Source: an uncultured Oscillospiraceae bacterium
Lineage (GTDB): Bacteria; Bacillota; Clostridia; Oscillospirales; Ruminococcaceae
Reading direction: 5' to 3'
Assembly: GCA_910584715.1 (NCBI GenBank)
Contig: CAJUAN010000053.1
Location: 1-7,756 of the forward strand
Length of the DNA: 7,756 nt
Shown here: positions 1-5,982 of the stretch, piece after piece
How the letters are laid out: each line of letters opens with the position of its first letter
Position numbering within the stretch: the stretch's first letter is position 1
Translations under genes and position numbers: made by a program
Notes under the pieces: generated by a model
Seen by the model: the letters and a program-made list of their open reading frames with translations, nothing else
What the model was told of the DNA's origin: nothing
Database searches by the model: none

Positions 1-1
1 G

Positions 2-36
2 GCTCAGCTTGACCAGCTAATCTTTGGCAGGGTGAT
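2..36 (+). repeat. Left copy of an inverted repeat present at both window edges
   Basis: This stretch matches the reverse complement of 7686-7720 at 31 of 35 positions, and bases 2-20 (GCTCAGCTTGACCAGCTAA) match without a mismatch. The mismatches are at 21, 24, 29 and 34. The right copy continues outward into two hairpins; here that part would lie left of base 1, outside the window. No gene overlaps it, and no transposase or integrase is seen. It is most likely a dispersed intergenic repeat, but a terminal repeat of a larger element cannot be excluded from this window. Confidence 0.85.
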
Positions 37-104
37 ATCATTTGTGAGTTAAACATAAATTTAATCTATTAAAACTGTTTCCTGCGATTACCGCATAAAA
101 CAGC

Positions 105-133
105 TTGACAAGATAATAACAAACAGTTATACT
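105..133 (+). promoter_or_regulatory. Sigma-A type promoter of the SDR gene
   Basis: The -35 box TTGACA (105-110) is a perfect consensus. It is followed by a 17-bp spacer and the -10 box TATACT (128-133), five of six consensus bases. The predicted start of transcription is near 140, giving a leader of about 67 bases. AAACAG occurs at 98-103 and again at 121-126, and its complement CTGTTT at 75-80, all on a 23-bp register, so a regulator could bind around the promoter. The -35 box also lies inside a 17-nt partial copy of the edge repeat. Confidence 0.8.
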
Positions 134-145
134 ATAATTGAAATA

Positions 146-180
146 CCGGTTTGGAGATTTTCACCAAAGTCTCCCGCCGG
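146..180 (+). promoter_or_regulatory. 5'-UTR stem-loop before the SDR gene
   Basis: The lower stem pairs CCGG (146-149) with CCGG (177-180). A small internal loop follows, then a 9-bp upper stem of 153-161 with 166-174 (one G-U pair) closed by the loop CACC (162-165). The hairpin sits wholly within the predicted leader, just after the inferred transcription start and 12 bases before the ribosome binding site. An A-run rather than a T-run follows, so it is not a terminator. It could stabilise the mRNA or take part in regulation. I recognise no known riboswitch class. Confidence 0.55.
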
Positions 181-206
181 ACAAAAAAATATAAAGGAGT
201 TTTGTT

Positions 207-950
207 ATGCTTAAAAACAAGGTTGCTGTTATCACAGGCGGTACGCGTGGAATCGGTTTCGCCGCTGCGGAAATGTTCCTCAAAAACGGAGCAAAGGTTG
301 CTGTTTTCGGTTCGAGAAAAGAAACTGTTGACGCCGCTCTCGAAAAGCTCAAAGCCGCCGATCCCTCTTTCGAAATAATGGGGCTGTATCCCGACCTGTC
401 CGACTACAGCGCGGTGGAAAAAGCTTTCGCCCAGGTCAAGGACACTTTCGGCAGAATCGACATCCTTGTAAACAACGCGGGAATCTCCGCCCGCGAACCT
501 ATTGAGGCTTACGATCCCGAAGCGTTCAAAAAGATCATGGATCTTAACGTTACCGCAGTATTCAACGGCTGCAAGGCTGCCGTACCCTACCTTAAAGAAG
601 CGGGCGGCGGCTCAATAATCAACACCAGCTCCATGGTAAGCGTCAACGGTCAGGCAAGCGGCGTTGGATATCCTGCTTCAAAATTTGCGGTAAACGGTCT
701 TACAAAGAGCCTTGCCCGCGAGCTTGGAAAGTACAATATCAGAGTAAACGCGGTAGCCCCCGGCGTTACAAGAACAGATATGGTCGCAGCGCTCCCTGCC
801 GATATGGTAGCGAGGGTTTCCGCTCCTATCCCCCTTGGCAGAATCGGAGAGCCGGAGGAAGTCGCAAGCTGCTTCCTGTTCCTCGCCAGCGATATGGCAA
901 GCTACGTTTCGGGAACTATCCTTTCCGTTGACGGAGCTAACATCGTTTAA
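207..950 (+). CDS. SDR-family NAD(P)-dependent oxidoreductase (FabG-like)
   Basis: The 247-residue protein is a classical short-chain dehydrogenase/reductase and probably a soluble cytoplasmic enzyme that interconverts a carbonyl and an alcohol using NAD(P)H. Visible motifs are the Rossmann glycine motif TGGTRGIG (10-17), NNAG (89-92), and the catalytic tetrad Asn114, Ser142, Tyr155 and Lys159 in YPASK. The C-terminal segment around PLGRIGEPEEVA and the SGTILSVDGA ending are typical of FabG-like members. A basic residue after the second strand (GSRKE) hints at NADP(H). The start is ATG with AAAGGAG 7 bases upstream. The gene has its own promoter and terminator and no fatty-acid synthesis neighbours, so it need not be the housekeeping FabG. 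Length is normal and no catalytic residue is missing. The substrate cannot be read from the sequence. Confidence 0.95.
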   Translation: MLKNKVAVITGGTRGIGFAAAEMFLKNGAKVAVFGSRKETVDAALEKLKAADPSFEIMGLYPDLSDYSAVEKAFAQVKDTFGRIDILVNNAGISAREPIEAYDPEAFKKIMDLNVTAVFNGCKAAVPYLKEAGGGSIINTSSMVSVNGQASGVGYPASKFAVNGLTKSLARELGKYNIRVNAVAPGVTRTDMVAALPADMVARVSAPIPLGRIGEPEEVASCFLFLASDMASYVSGTILSVDGANIV

Positions 951-1000
951 TTGAACGCCGCTGTCAAGCATTTAAAAGACAGTCCGTTTCAGTTTATACC

Positions 1001-1093
1001 AATAACCAATTAAAAATTCAAATAAAAAAAGCTGCGTTAAAATTATATATGCAAATTTTGACGCAGCTTTTATATATTTTTTAATTGATAATT
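1001..1093. repeat. Long imperfect inverted repeat enclosing the SDR terminator
   Basis: AATAACCAATTAAAAA (1001-1016) matches the reverse complement of 1078-1093 at 14 of 16 positions. Between the arms is the terminator stem-loop at 1027-1071, so the whole stretch is an imperfect palindrome of about 93 bases. The arms are AT-rich, which lowers their weight. The arrangement resembles small palindromic intergenic repeats or miniature elements that carry a terminator; this is inference. Confidence 0.5.
1027..1071 (+). terminator. Intrinsic terminator of the SDR gene
   Basis: An 18-bp stem pairs 1027-1044 (AAAAGCTGCGTTAAAATT) with 1054-1071, with one G-U wobble (1038/1060) and a 9-base loop. TATATATTTTTT follows on the plus strand. 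It begins 76 bases after the SDR stop codon. The A-rich 5' flank gives T-rich sequence on the other strand as well, so it may work in both directions. Confidence 0.8.
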
Positions 1094-1472
1094 AGGATTA
1101 GCTTCTGGAATAAAACTACCGGCGTTTAGAGGTTTGCTGTATTTTAACTCCATTCCCGAGTATCTCGCATAATTATACCCTTGTTGAGATTCGGCAAACA
1201 GGAACTGCCGGGCAGCCCCGAAATACCGCAGGACAACACAGGATCCGATTTGACGGCATAGCTGAATTATATCGGCTGCGCCGTTATGTTTTTTCAATAA
1301 AATGTAAAATAAATATTTTTTAAAAAGGTATCAACCCGATCGTCAAAACGATTGCATATAAAACAGGCGTCGGAAAAACCCGCCGAATTTGTCCCCATGG
1401 ACAAGTACAGCGGCATTTGACCAGGTGAATAATTCTATGCGGCAAATTTTTATGCGAATGATCGGATCCGCC
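1094..1472. other. Gene-free stretch with small hairpins; no supported gene
   Basis: No reading frame here has both a ribosome binding site and a recognisable product. A 75-codon minus-strand frame (1297 down to 1070) starts with TTG, has no Shine-Dalgarno sequence and runs into the terminator palindrome, so I do not call it. Its sequence could be a decayed gene or a dispersed repeat. Small hairpins lie at 1337-1354 (7-bp stem, loop CAAA), 1366-1384 (GGCG/CGCC plus an inner GG/CC) and 1389-1404 (TTGTCC/GGACAA). They could form a structured RNA, but I see no convincing promoter or known RNA family. Confidence 0.5.
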
Positions 1473-1501
1473 TTGCAAAAACATACGCTGTATGTTATAA
1501 T
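1473..1501 (+). promoter_or_regulatory. Extended -10 promoter of the acyltransferase-rsmA unit
   Basis: The -35 box TTGCAA (1473-1478, four of six consensus bases) is followed by a 17-bp spacer and a perfect TATAAT (1496-1501) preceded by TGT, an extended -10 element. Transcription would start near 1508, about 30 bases before the ATG at 1539. Confidence 0.8.
1480..1496. promoter_or_regulatory. Candidate operator palindrome inside the promoter spacer
   Basis: AACATACGCTGTATGTT has perfect 7-bp arms (1480-1486 and 1490-1496) around a GCT centre. It fills the spacer between the -35 and -10 boxes and takes in the first T of TATAAT. A dimeric repressor bound here would block RNA polymerase. No regulator gene is nearby, so the binding protein is unknown. 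Confidence 0.5.
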
Positions 1502-1538
1502 GTAAATACTATAGGACGCAGAAAAAGGGGGGCGCAGT

Positions 1539-2369
1539 ATGCAGACTCTGGCAGAAGAAAAAATTTCCGCGCCGGAAAGCTCCGCAGCAGAATATTCCCA
1601 ACCGCGAACCGCAGCAGGAGAAATAGGCAGGAACAACCGTGTGACGATCCTGGATACGTTAAGGGGATTTGCAATAATTTACGTTATGCTTTATCATCTT
1701 TTGTACGACATGATATTTTTCGGCGGAGCAGACATACCGTTTTTCTTTTCGGACGGCATGGAAATTATCCACCGTTTCGTTCTTTTGGTGCTGTTTTCGG
1801 TTTCGGGAATATGCGCGGGTTTTTCCAAAAACGTACTGAAAAGAGGAGCCGCTCTTTATCTTTTAGGAGAAGCCCTTACCATTATTACTGCTGCCTTCGT
1901 TCCCCGTGAAACTATCGTTTTCGGCGTGCTGTCCTGCTTCGGAATGATAATGCTCATTTACGGAGTAATATCGCCTGTGATGAAAAAAATTCCCAATGTG
2001 GTTATTTTCGCAGTGTTCACGGTTCTTGCGGTGATCTTTATGGATTTTTACCGTACCGACAGCCTTTTTCTGGTTTTCGGAAGAGTGCGCCTTGACGTTC
2101 CCGACGATATACGCTGGCTTTATCCTATCGGTATAACGTCATCGGATTTTCATTCCGCAGATTACTTTCCGCTTGTTCCCTACGGATTTATTTTTCTTGC
2201 GGGAACGGCTTTGTCCGACATTGTAAAAAACGGTTTGCTGCCTAAGTTCTGTTATAAGGCAAGTCTTCCGGTCGTTAATTTCTGCGGACGGCACTCGCTG
2301 CTTTTTTACATAATACATCAGCCCGTTTTTCTTGCCGCGGTGTACATATTCGCCGCCTTAAAGAAATAA
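1539..2369 (+). CDS. Membrane protein, heparan-alpha-glucosaminide N-acetyltransferase-like (DUF1624)
   Basis: This 276-residue multi-pass membrane protein begins with a hydrophilic segment of about 34 residues, probably cytoplasmic. The family signature follows: LDTLRGFAIIYVMLYHLLYD (38-57, with His53), then hydrophobic helices around 78-95, 104-120, 125-146, 152-170, 209-225 and 253-272. The motifs SSDFHSADYFPLVPY (201-215) and GRHSLLFYIIHQPV (250-263) also match my memory of this family. The eukaryotic relative moves an acetyl group across the membrane to a sugar amine; the substrate of the bacterial proteins is generally unknown. His53 as the acyl-carrying residue is inference. The start is ATG with AGGGGGG ending 6 bases upstream. 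The gene leads a likely two-gene unit, with rsmA 36 bases downstream and no terminator between. It looks full length. Confidence 0.85.
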   Translation: MQTLAEEKISAPESSAAEYSQPRTAAGEIGRNNRVTILDTLRGFAIIYVMLYHLLYDMIFFGGADIPFFFSDGMEIIHRFVLLVLFSVSGICAGFSKNVLKRGAALYLLGEALTIITAAFVPRETIVFGVLSCFGMIMLIYGVISPVMKKIPNVVIFAVFTVLAVIFMDFYRTDSLFLVFGRVRLDVPDDIRWLYPIGITSSDFHSADYFPLVPYGFIFLAGTALSDIVKNGLLPKFCYKASLPVVNFCGRHSLLFYIIHQPVFLAAVYIFAALKK

Positions 2370-2405
2370 TATAAAACGCTGCCGAATAAAAAGGAATAAT
2401 TGGTC

Positions 2406-3266
2406 ATGGATAATCTTACTAATATAAATGTGATAAAGGACATTCTGTCAAGACATGGCTTTTCTTTCAGCAGAGCGTTGGGTCAGAACTTTCTTATAAA
2501 CCCCTCTGTGTGTCCGAAAATCGCCGAAATGGGAAACGCCCAAAAGGGCTGGGGAGTTCTGGAAATAGGCGCGGGAGTCGGCGTACTCACGCGGGAGCTT
2601 GCTCTGCGTGCGGATAAAGTCGTGTCCGTGGAAATAGACGGACGTCTCATTCCCGTGCTTGAGGAGACTCTTGCGGACTGCGGAAACGTCACCGTCATAA
2701 ACGAGGACGTTATGAAAGCCGATCTTGCGGCAATAACAGCGGAACATTTTCCGGGACTAAAAGTCGCCGTCTGCGCGAACCTGCCATACTATATAACCTC
2801 CCCTATAATAATGAACCTGCTGGAAAGCCGTCTTCCGATAGAATGTATCACCGTAATGGTTCAGAAGGAGGCCGGAGTACGTCTGTGCGCCGAACCGGGC
2901 ACCCGTGAGGCGGGCGCGGTCTCGGCGGCGGTAAGGTATTACGCCGAACCGAAAATGCTTTTCAACGTTTCACGCGGCAGCTTTATGCCCGCGCCAAACG
3001 TGGATTCCTGCGTGATACGCCTGGACATAAAAAAGGATCCGCCCGTAAAGGTCAGCGACGAAAAGCTTTATTTCCGCGTCGTGCGCGGAGCGTTTTCACA
3101 GCGCAGAAAAACCTTGGTCAACAGTCTGTCCTCCGCGCTGGGGATACCCAAAGCCGAGGCGGCGGAAGCAATAAAAGCCGCGGGACTTCCCGAAAATATT
3201 CGTCCCGAACAGCTTGCGCTTGAAGATTTCGCGGCTGTTTCGGAGCGACTGAAAGAGGCAATTTGA
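2406..3266 (+). CDS. rsmA: 16S rRNA (adenine(1518)-N(6)/adenine(1519)-N(6))-dimethyltransferase RsmA
   Basis: RsmA (KsgA) uses S-adenosylmethionine to dimethylate two adjacent adenines in the last helix of 16S rRNA, late in 30S subunit assembly. In this 286-residue version LGQNFL is at 25-30, the SAM-binding motif VLEIGAGVGVLT at 51-62, and the catalytic NLPYY motif at 125-129. The C-terminal part has VRGAFSQRRKTLVNSL, as expected for the rRNA-binding domain. Length is normal for the family. I chose ATG 2406 because AAGGA (2391-2395) lies 10 bases upstream; an in-frame TTG at 2400 would leave only 4. In Firmicutes rsmA often follows rnmV (ribonuclease M5); here it follows a membrane acyltransferase-like gene and shares that gene's promoter. 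It ends 19 bases before a strong terminator. Confidence 0.97.
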   Translation: MDNLTNINVIKDILSRHGFSFSRALGQNFLINPSVCPKIAEMGNAQKGWGVLEIGAGVGVLTRELALRADKVVSVEIDGRLIPVLEETLADCGNVTVINEDVMKADLAAITAEHFPGLKVAVCANLPYYITSPIIMNLLESRLPIECITVMVQKEAGVRLCAEPGTREAGAVSAAVRYYAEPKMLFNVSRGSFMPAPNVDSCVIRLDIKKDPPVKVSDEKLYFRVVRGAFSQRRKTLVNSLSSALGIPKAEAAEAIKAAGLPENIRPEQLALEDFAAVSERLKEAI

Positions 3267-3285
3267 AATCTATAAAAACTCATAT

Positions 3286-3320
3286 AAAATGCGGACGGTT
3301 CAAAGCGCCGTCCGCATTTT
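3286..3320. terminator. Bidirectional terminator between rsmA and the lipoprotein gene
   Basis: A perfect 13-bp stem pairs AAAATGCGGACGG (3286-3298) with its complement at 3308-3320 around a 9-base loop. The plus strand then reads TTTTT at the stem end, and the minus strand reads TTTTATATG. It lies 19 bases after the rsmA stop and 10 bases past the lipoprotein stop, so it serves both converging genes. Confidence 0.92.
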
Positions 3321-3330
3321 TATCAGCCGT

Positions 3331-5697
3331 TTATTTTTTCTGTCCGCCCCATTCAACAACGGTGAAACCGTTTCTCTCAAATGGCTCAAACTCCTGCGGC
3401 TCGGCGGAAAAGTCCTCGGAGCATGGCTCGTATACCATGAACACTCTCAGCAGGCTGTCGGGCGCGGGGGAAATTTCAAGTCCCGCGTTTTTCTCGTAAG
3501 CCTCCGTCTGGAACGTGATGAAATTGCATTCGTTCTTTTGCAGCTCGGGCAGCCAGTAGATGATGAATTCGTTGCTTTCGCGGGGAGTAAGTCCGATCTC
3601 TTTAAGCTTGCTTCTCAGGAAGTCCGCGGCATCCTCTGCTTTTACAACAAAGCCCTTGGACATATCCCAGTCCGCCGCGCCTTTGCCCTCCCAGTACAGG
3701 CAGTAGTATTCCTCTCCGTCGTATTTGTCTACGATCGTACCGTCGGGATACGCGGTTATTTCCCAGCCGTCACGGTAGTCGGGGTACGCGCAGGTTATTG
3801 CTCCGTCAAGGTCAAGCTTTACCGAAACGTCGGTTTTTTCCTCGGGATAAAGGTAGATGACAGGCTTTGCGTAGTCCCCCAAGAACCGGTATGTATAACC
3901 GCTTTTTTCGGGATCGTATTCGCCGTAATAGAACGCGTCCACAAGATATGCAAGCTTGTACTTCATGGTGCGTTCGCCGACAGCAAGCTTTTTGCCGATA
4001 CCGCTATAGTTGGAACTGCTGTAAAGCCAGTCGCTGTAAAGGTCATGTACCTGCTTGATATCGGAGCAGTATTCGGCTCTGATAAAGCCGTAAAGCTCCC
4101 ACATACCGAACGTGGATGTTATGCCATTCCAAGTGTGGTATTCCCAGTCCTCTTCGCCTTCATATGGTCCCTCTCCCACGGTCACCTCGGGAACTACCTT
4201 TTCTCCGTAAAAATAGTAGTCATAGGCGGTAGCGCCTGTTTCAGGATCAATCACCGACGGCTTTGAGCTGAACACCTCAGTATAGTTCAGCTTTCCGTTC
4301 TCGAGAGAGACCAGATAGTTGTAATCGCCGTCTGTGGAAAATTTTCCTGTGCCTATATTTCTGCGGCTCATGCAGAACCATTTTTTCTCCAGCTTTTCCG
4401 TAGTCTTGAGACCGATAACGTTGCCGTTGTCGTAAACGTTCGACTTTGAATTGTAGAGCGTGTCTATATAGACGGGCTTGCCTTCCTTTATGGAGTAGAT
4501 CGCCACGTCGCACTGTTCGATGTTGTAGCTGTCGGGATCGGCGTTTTCGGGAAGCACCTGCTTTGAAACAAGCAGCTCGGGGGTACCGTCGAAATCGAGG
4601 TCGATAAGGTTAACGCCAACAACGTCCTCAGCCATAAGCATATCTATATTGTCAAGAAGCGTCTTATAGGTGGCGGAGGCTCCCGCGGCTCCCTTATCAT
4701 CAAATTTAGCCGCGCCGAAGGAATTTCTCAGGGTATAGGGGATATCCTCCGAAATAATTTCAAGATCGCCGATAACGTCCGCGTAGGAGTAATTGTTTCC
4801 TTCGCTGTCGTAGGACACCGTAAGCGTGCCGACATTCATTCTTGCGTAAACATAGTCTCCGCTTATATCCTTTGTTTCCGCGGCGTGTCTGCCCTTATTC
4901 GCCGTAAAGGATACGGAATCCATAAGCACGGTCTCGCCGTTAAGGCTGTATTTGGTATTGCAGGATATCGGCATGGGTATATTGTACATATAGGCGGGAT
5001 CGACAATAACGTCAAATGTGTTGTCCTTGTTCCTGCACACAAAGCCCGTAAGCGTAAGGTCGGTCAGGCTGTAGCTCGGGGTAACGCTCACAATTTCGGG
5101 AGGGAGCGTGCCGTTTATTTTCAGCTTTACCGTAACGTCCGACTCGCTTATAGTGCTGTCAGTCAGATCTTTTGCCCACCTGCTTTTGTCCGCGGCATTT
5201 GCGGCGGCTTCAAAATCCTCGGCATTGACTTTTCCTTCGTCGCCGTCAAGATCAGTGCAGACAAGATTTGCCGATTCCCTGTAAAGCTCCGCAGCGTAGA
5301 AATCGCTCACCGATATCTCGTCCTCGGAAACAACGCGCCTTATACGCGGCTCGCTTACACTTTTGTCGAATATGTAGTTTCCGTTTTCGTCTTTCAGCTC
5401 GGCAAGCTTTTCCGCAAGCTCCCTGTTCTGCTCGTCGGTATTGGCTTTCAGTCCCTTTGGCTCGGGAGTCTTTTCATCGGCTTCATCGTTTTCGGGGCTT
5501 TCGCCGTCGCCATTCGTATCTTCCGTATCCTCTGTATCCTCCGCGTTTCCCGAGGTCTCCTCGGTCTGAGCGGAGGCGGCAGTTCCCGATTGGCTCTCCT
5601 GTCCGTTTTGCCCGTTCTGCCCGCCGTTTTCCTTGCAGCCGCCCAATGCAGCCGTGATTATAAATAATGCCGCCAAAGCGATAATGCGTTTTCTCAT
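3331..5697 (-). CDS. Large secreted lipoprotein with C-terminal KPVIYLYPE domain
   Basis: This 788-residue protein has a lipoprotein signal peptide (MRKRIIALAALFIITAALGG, then Cys21), so it should be lipid-anchored on the outer face of the membrane. An acidic, low-complexity linker follows at about 22-85, with GQNGQNGQ and three EDT units. The middle holds a beta-rich region and, near 362-374, LIDLDFDGTPELLV, a D-x-D-x-D-G motif like calcium-binding FG-GAP/VCBS-type repeats. The last 180 residues or so (from about 608) begin with KPVIYLYPEEKTDV and carry YRDGWEITAYPDGT, YYCLYWEG, EFIIYWLPELQKN and FITFQ. I recall this domain from many uncharacterised clostridial proteins but know no function. 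The start is ATG with AAGGGG 7 bases upstream and its own extended -10 promoter. It is divergent from the sigma gene. No enzyme motif is recognised; binding or envelope sensing is a guess. Confidence 0.88.
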   Translation of the reverse strand: MRKRIIALAALFIITAALGGCKENGGQNGQNGQESQSGTAASAQTEETSGNAEDTEDTEDTNGDGESPENDEADEKTPEPKGLKANTDEQNRELAEKLAELKDENGNYIFDKSVSEPRIRRVVSEDEISVSDFYAAELYRESANLVCTDLDGDEGKVNAEDFEAAANAADKSRWAKDLTDSTISESDVTVKLKINGTLPPEIVSVTPSYSLTDLTLTGFVCRNKDNTFDVIVDPAYMYNIPMPISCNTKYSLNGETVLMDSVSFTANKGRHAAETKDISGDYVYARMNVGTLTVSYDSEGNNYSYADVIGDLEIISEDIPYTLRNSFGAAKFDDKGAAGASATYKTLLDNIDMLMAEDVVGVNLIDLDFDGTPELLVSKQVLPENADPDSYNIEQCDVAIYSIKEGKPVYIDTLYNSKSNVYDNGNVIGLKTTEKLEKKWFCMSRRNIGTGKFSTDGDYNYLVSLENGKLNYTEVFSSKPSVIDPETGATAYDYYFYGEKVVPEVTVGEGPYEGEEDWEYHTWNGITSTFGMWELYGFIRAEYCSDIKQVHDLYSDWLYSSSNYSGIGKKLAVGERTMKYKLAYLVDAFYYGEYDPEKSGYTYRFLGDYAKPVIYLYPEEKTDVSVKLDLDGAITCAYPDYRDGWEITAYPDGTIVDKYDGEEYYCLYWEGKGAADWDMSKGFVVKAEDAADFLRSKLKEIGLTPRESNEFIIYWLPELQKNECNFITFQTEAYEKNAGLEISPAPDSLLRVFMVYEPCSEDFSAEPQEFEPFERNGFTVVEWGGQKK

Positions 5698-5728
5698 ACG
5701 ACCACCCCTTAACTGTTTTATTGATACA

Positions 5729-5757
5729 ACTATACCACTTTTAACAAATTATTTCAA
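5729..5757 (-). promoter_or_regulatory. Extended -10 promoter of the lipoprotein gene
   Basis: Read on the minus strand, the -35 box TTGAAA (5757-5752) is followed by a 17-bp spacer and the -10 box TATAGT (5734-5729) preceded by TGG, an extended -10 element. Transcription would start near 5722, about 25 bases before the start codon. Confidence 0.8.
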
Positions 5758-5762
5758 TAGTA

Positions 5763-5877
5763 TTTACCGTTTTGTAATACAAATATCCAAACTGTAATCT
5801 GCTGCAGCGGCTTTGTCGGAAAAGTTTATTCCCATTGTTGAAGTACGTAAATACCTGCGGTATAATAAAACGGTAAA
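5763..5877. repeat. 11-bp perfect inverted repeat in the divergent control region
   Basis: TTTACCGTTTT (5763-5773) is the exact reverse complement of AAAACGGTAAA (5867-5877). The left arm sits just upstream of the lipoprotein -35 box. The right arm directly follows the sigma gene's TATAAT and covers its inferred transcription start. The 93-base separation suggests a pair of protein-binding sites rather than an RNA hairpin. No cognate regulator is evident. Confidence 0.5.
5838..5866 (+). promoter_or_regulatory. Sigma-A type promoter of the sigma / anti-sigma pair
   Basis: The -35 box TTGAAG (5838-5843, four of six consensus bases) is followed by a 17-bp spacer and a perfect TATAAT (5861-5866). 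The predicted start near 5873 gives a leader of about 110 bases. The -10 box is followed immediately by one arm of the 11-bp inverted repeat. Confidence 0.7.
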
Positions 5878-5904
5878 AACAAATATTTATAATTTATAAG
5901 CACA

Positions 5905-5930
5905 TGCAACCTTTTTCCCGTTAGCGGTGT
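5905..5930 (+). promoter_or_regulatory. Candidate ECF-type autoregulatory promoter
   Basis: TGCAACCTTTTT (5905-5916) resembles the -35 'AAC' element of ECF sigma factors of the SigV/SigW kind. An AT-rich stretch (5881-5899) lies upstream like an UP element, and CGGTGTA (5925-5931) could act as the -10. The spacing from TGCAAC to CGGT is 14 bases, or 16 to GTGT; SigW-type promoters use about 16, so the -10 assignment is uncertain. Self-activation through such a promoter is usual for these sigma factors. Confidence 0.45.
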
Positions 5931-5982
5931 ATTACTTGCAGAGGACGAAAAACGGATTCCGTTCTTGATTGGAGGTGCGGCT

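Noticed and set aside
1070..1297. 75-codon minus-strand reading frame downstream of the SDR gene
   Set aside because: It has a TTG start, no ribosome binding site, AT-rich sequence with no clear promoter upstream, and its end runs into the terminator palindrome. No recognisable domain.
1241..1469. GGATCCGAT (1241-1249) and its complement ATCGGATCC (1461-1469)
   Set aside because: Nine bases built around a palindromic GGATCC, far apart and without other paired structure; likely chance.
2400..2405. Upstream TTG start for rsmA
   Set aside because: Only 4 bases separate it from the AAGGA site, whereas the ATG at 2406 has a workable spacing of 10.
3289..4266. 325-codon plus-strand reading frame opposite the lipoprotein gene
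   Set aside because: It lies antisense to a well-supported gene with signal peptide, ribosome binding site and promoter. It begins inside the terminator and shows no domain; it is a shadow frame.
5521..5560. Short tandem repeat (three EDT codon units) on the lipoprotein gene
   Set aside because: It is in frame, degenerate at the DNA level and part of an acidic linker; not a CRISPR or regulatory repeat.
4885..5667. 260-codon plus-strand reading frame opposite the lipoprotein N-terminal half
   Set aside because: No ribosome binding site and no recognisable motif; explained by the codon bias of the opposite gene.
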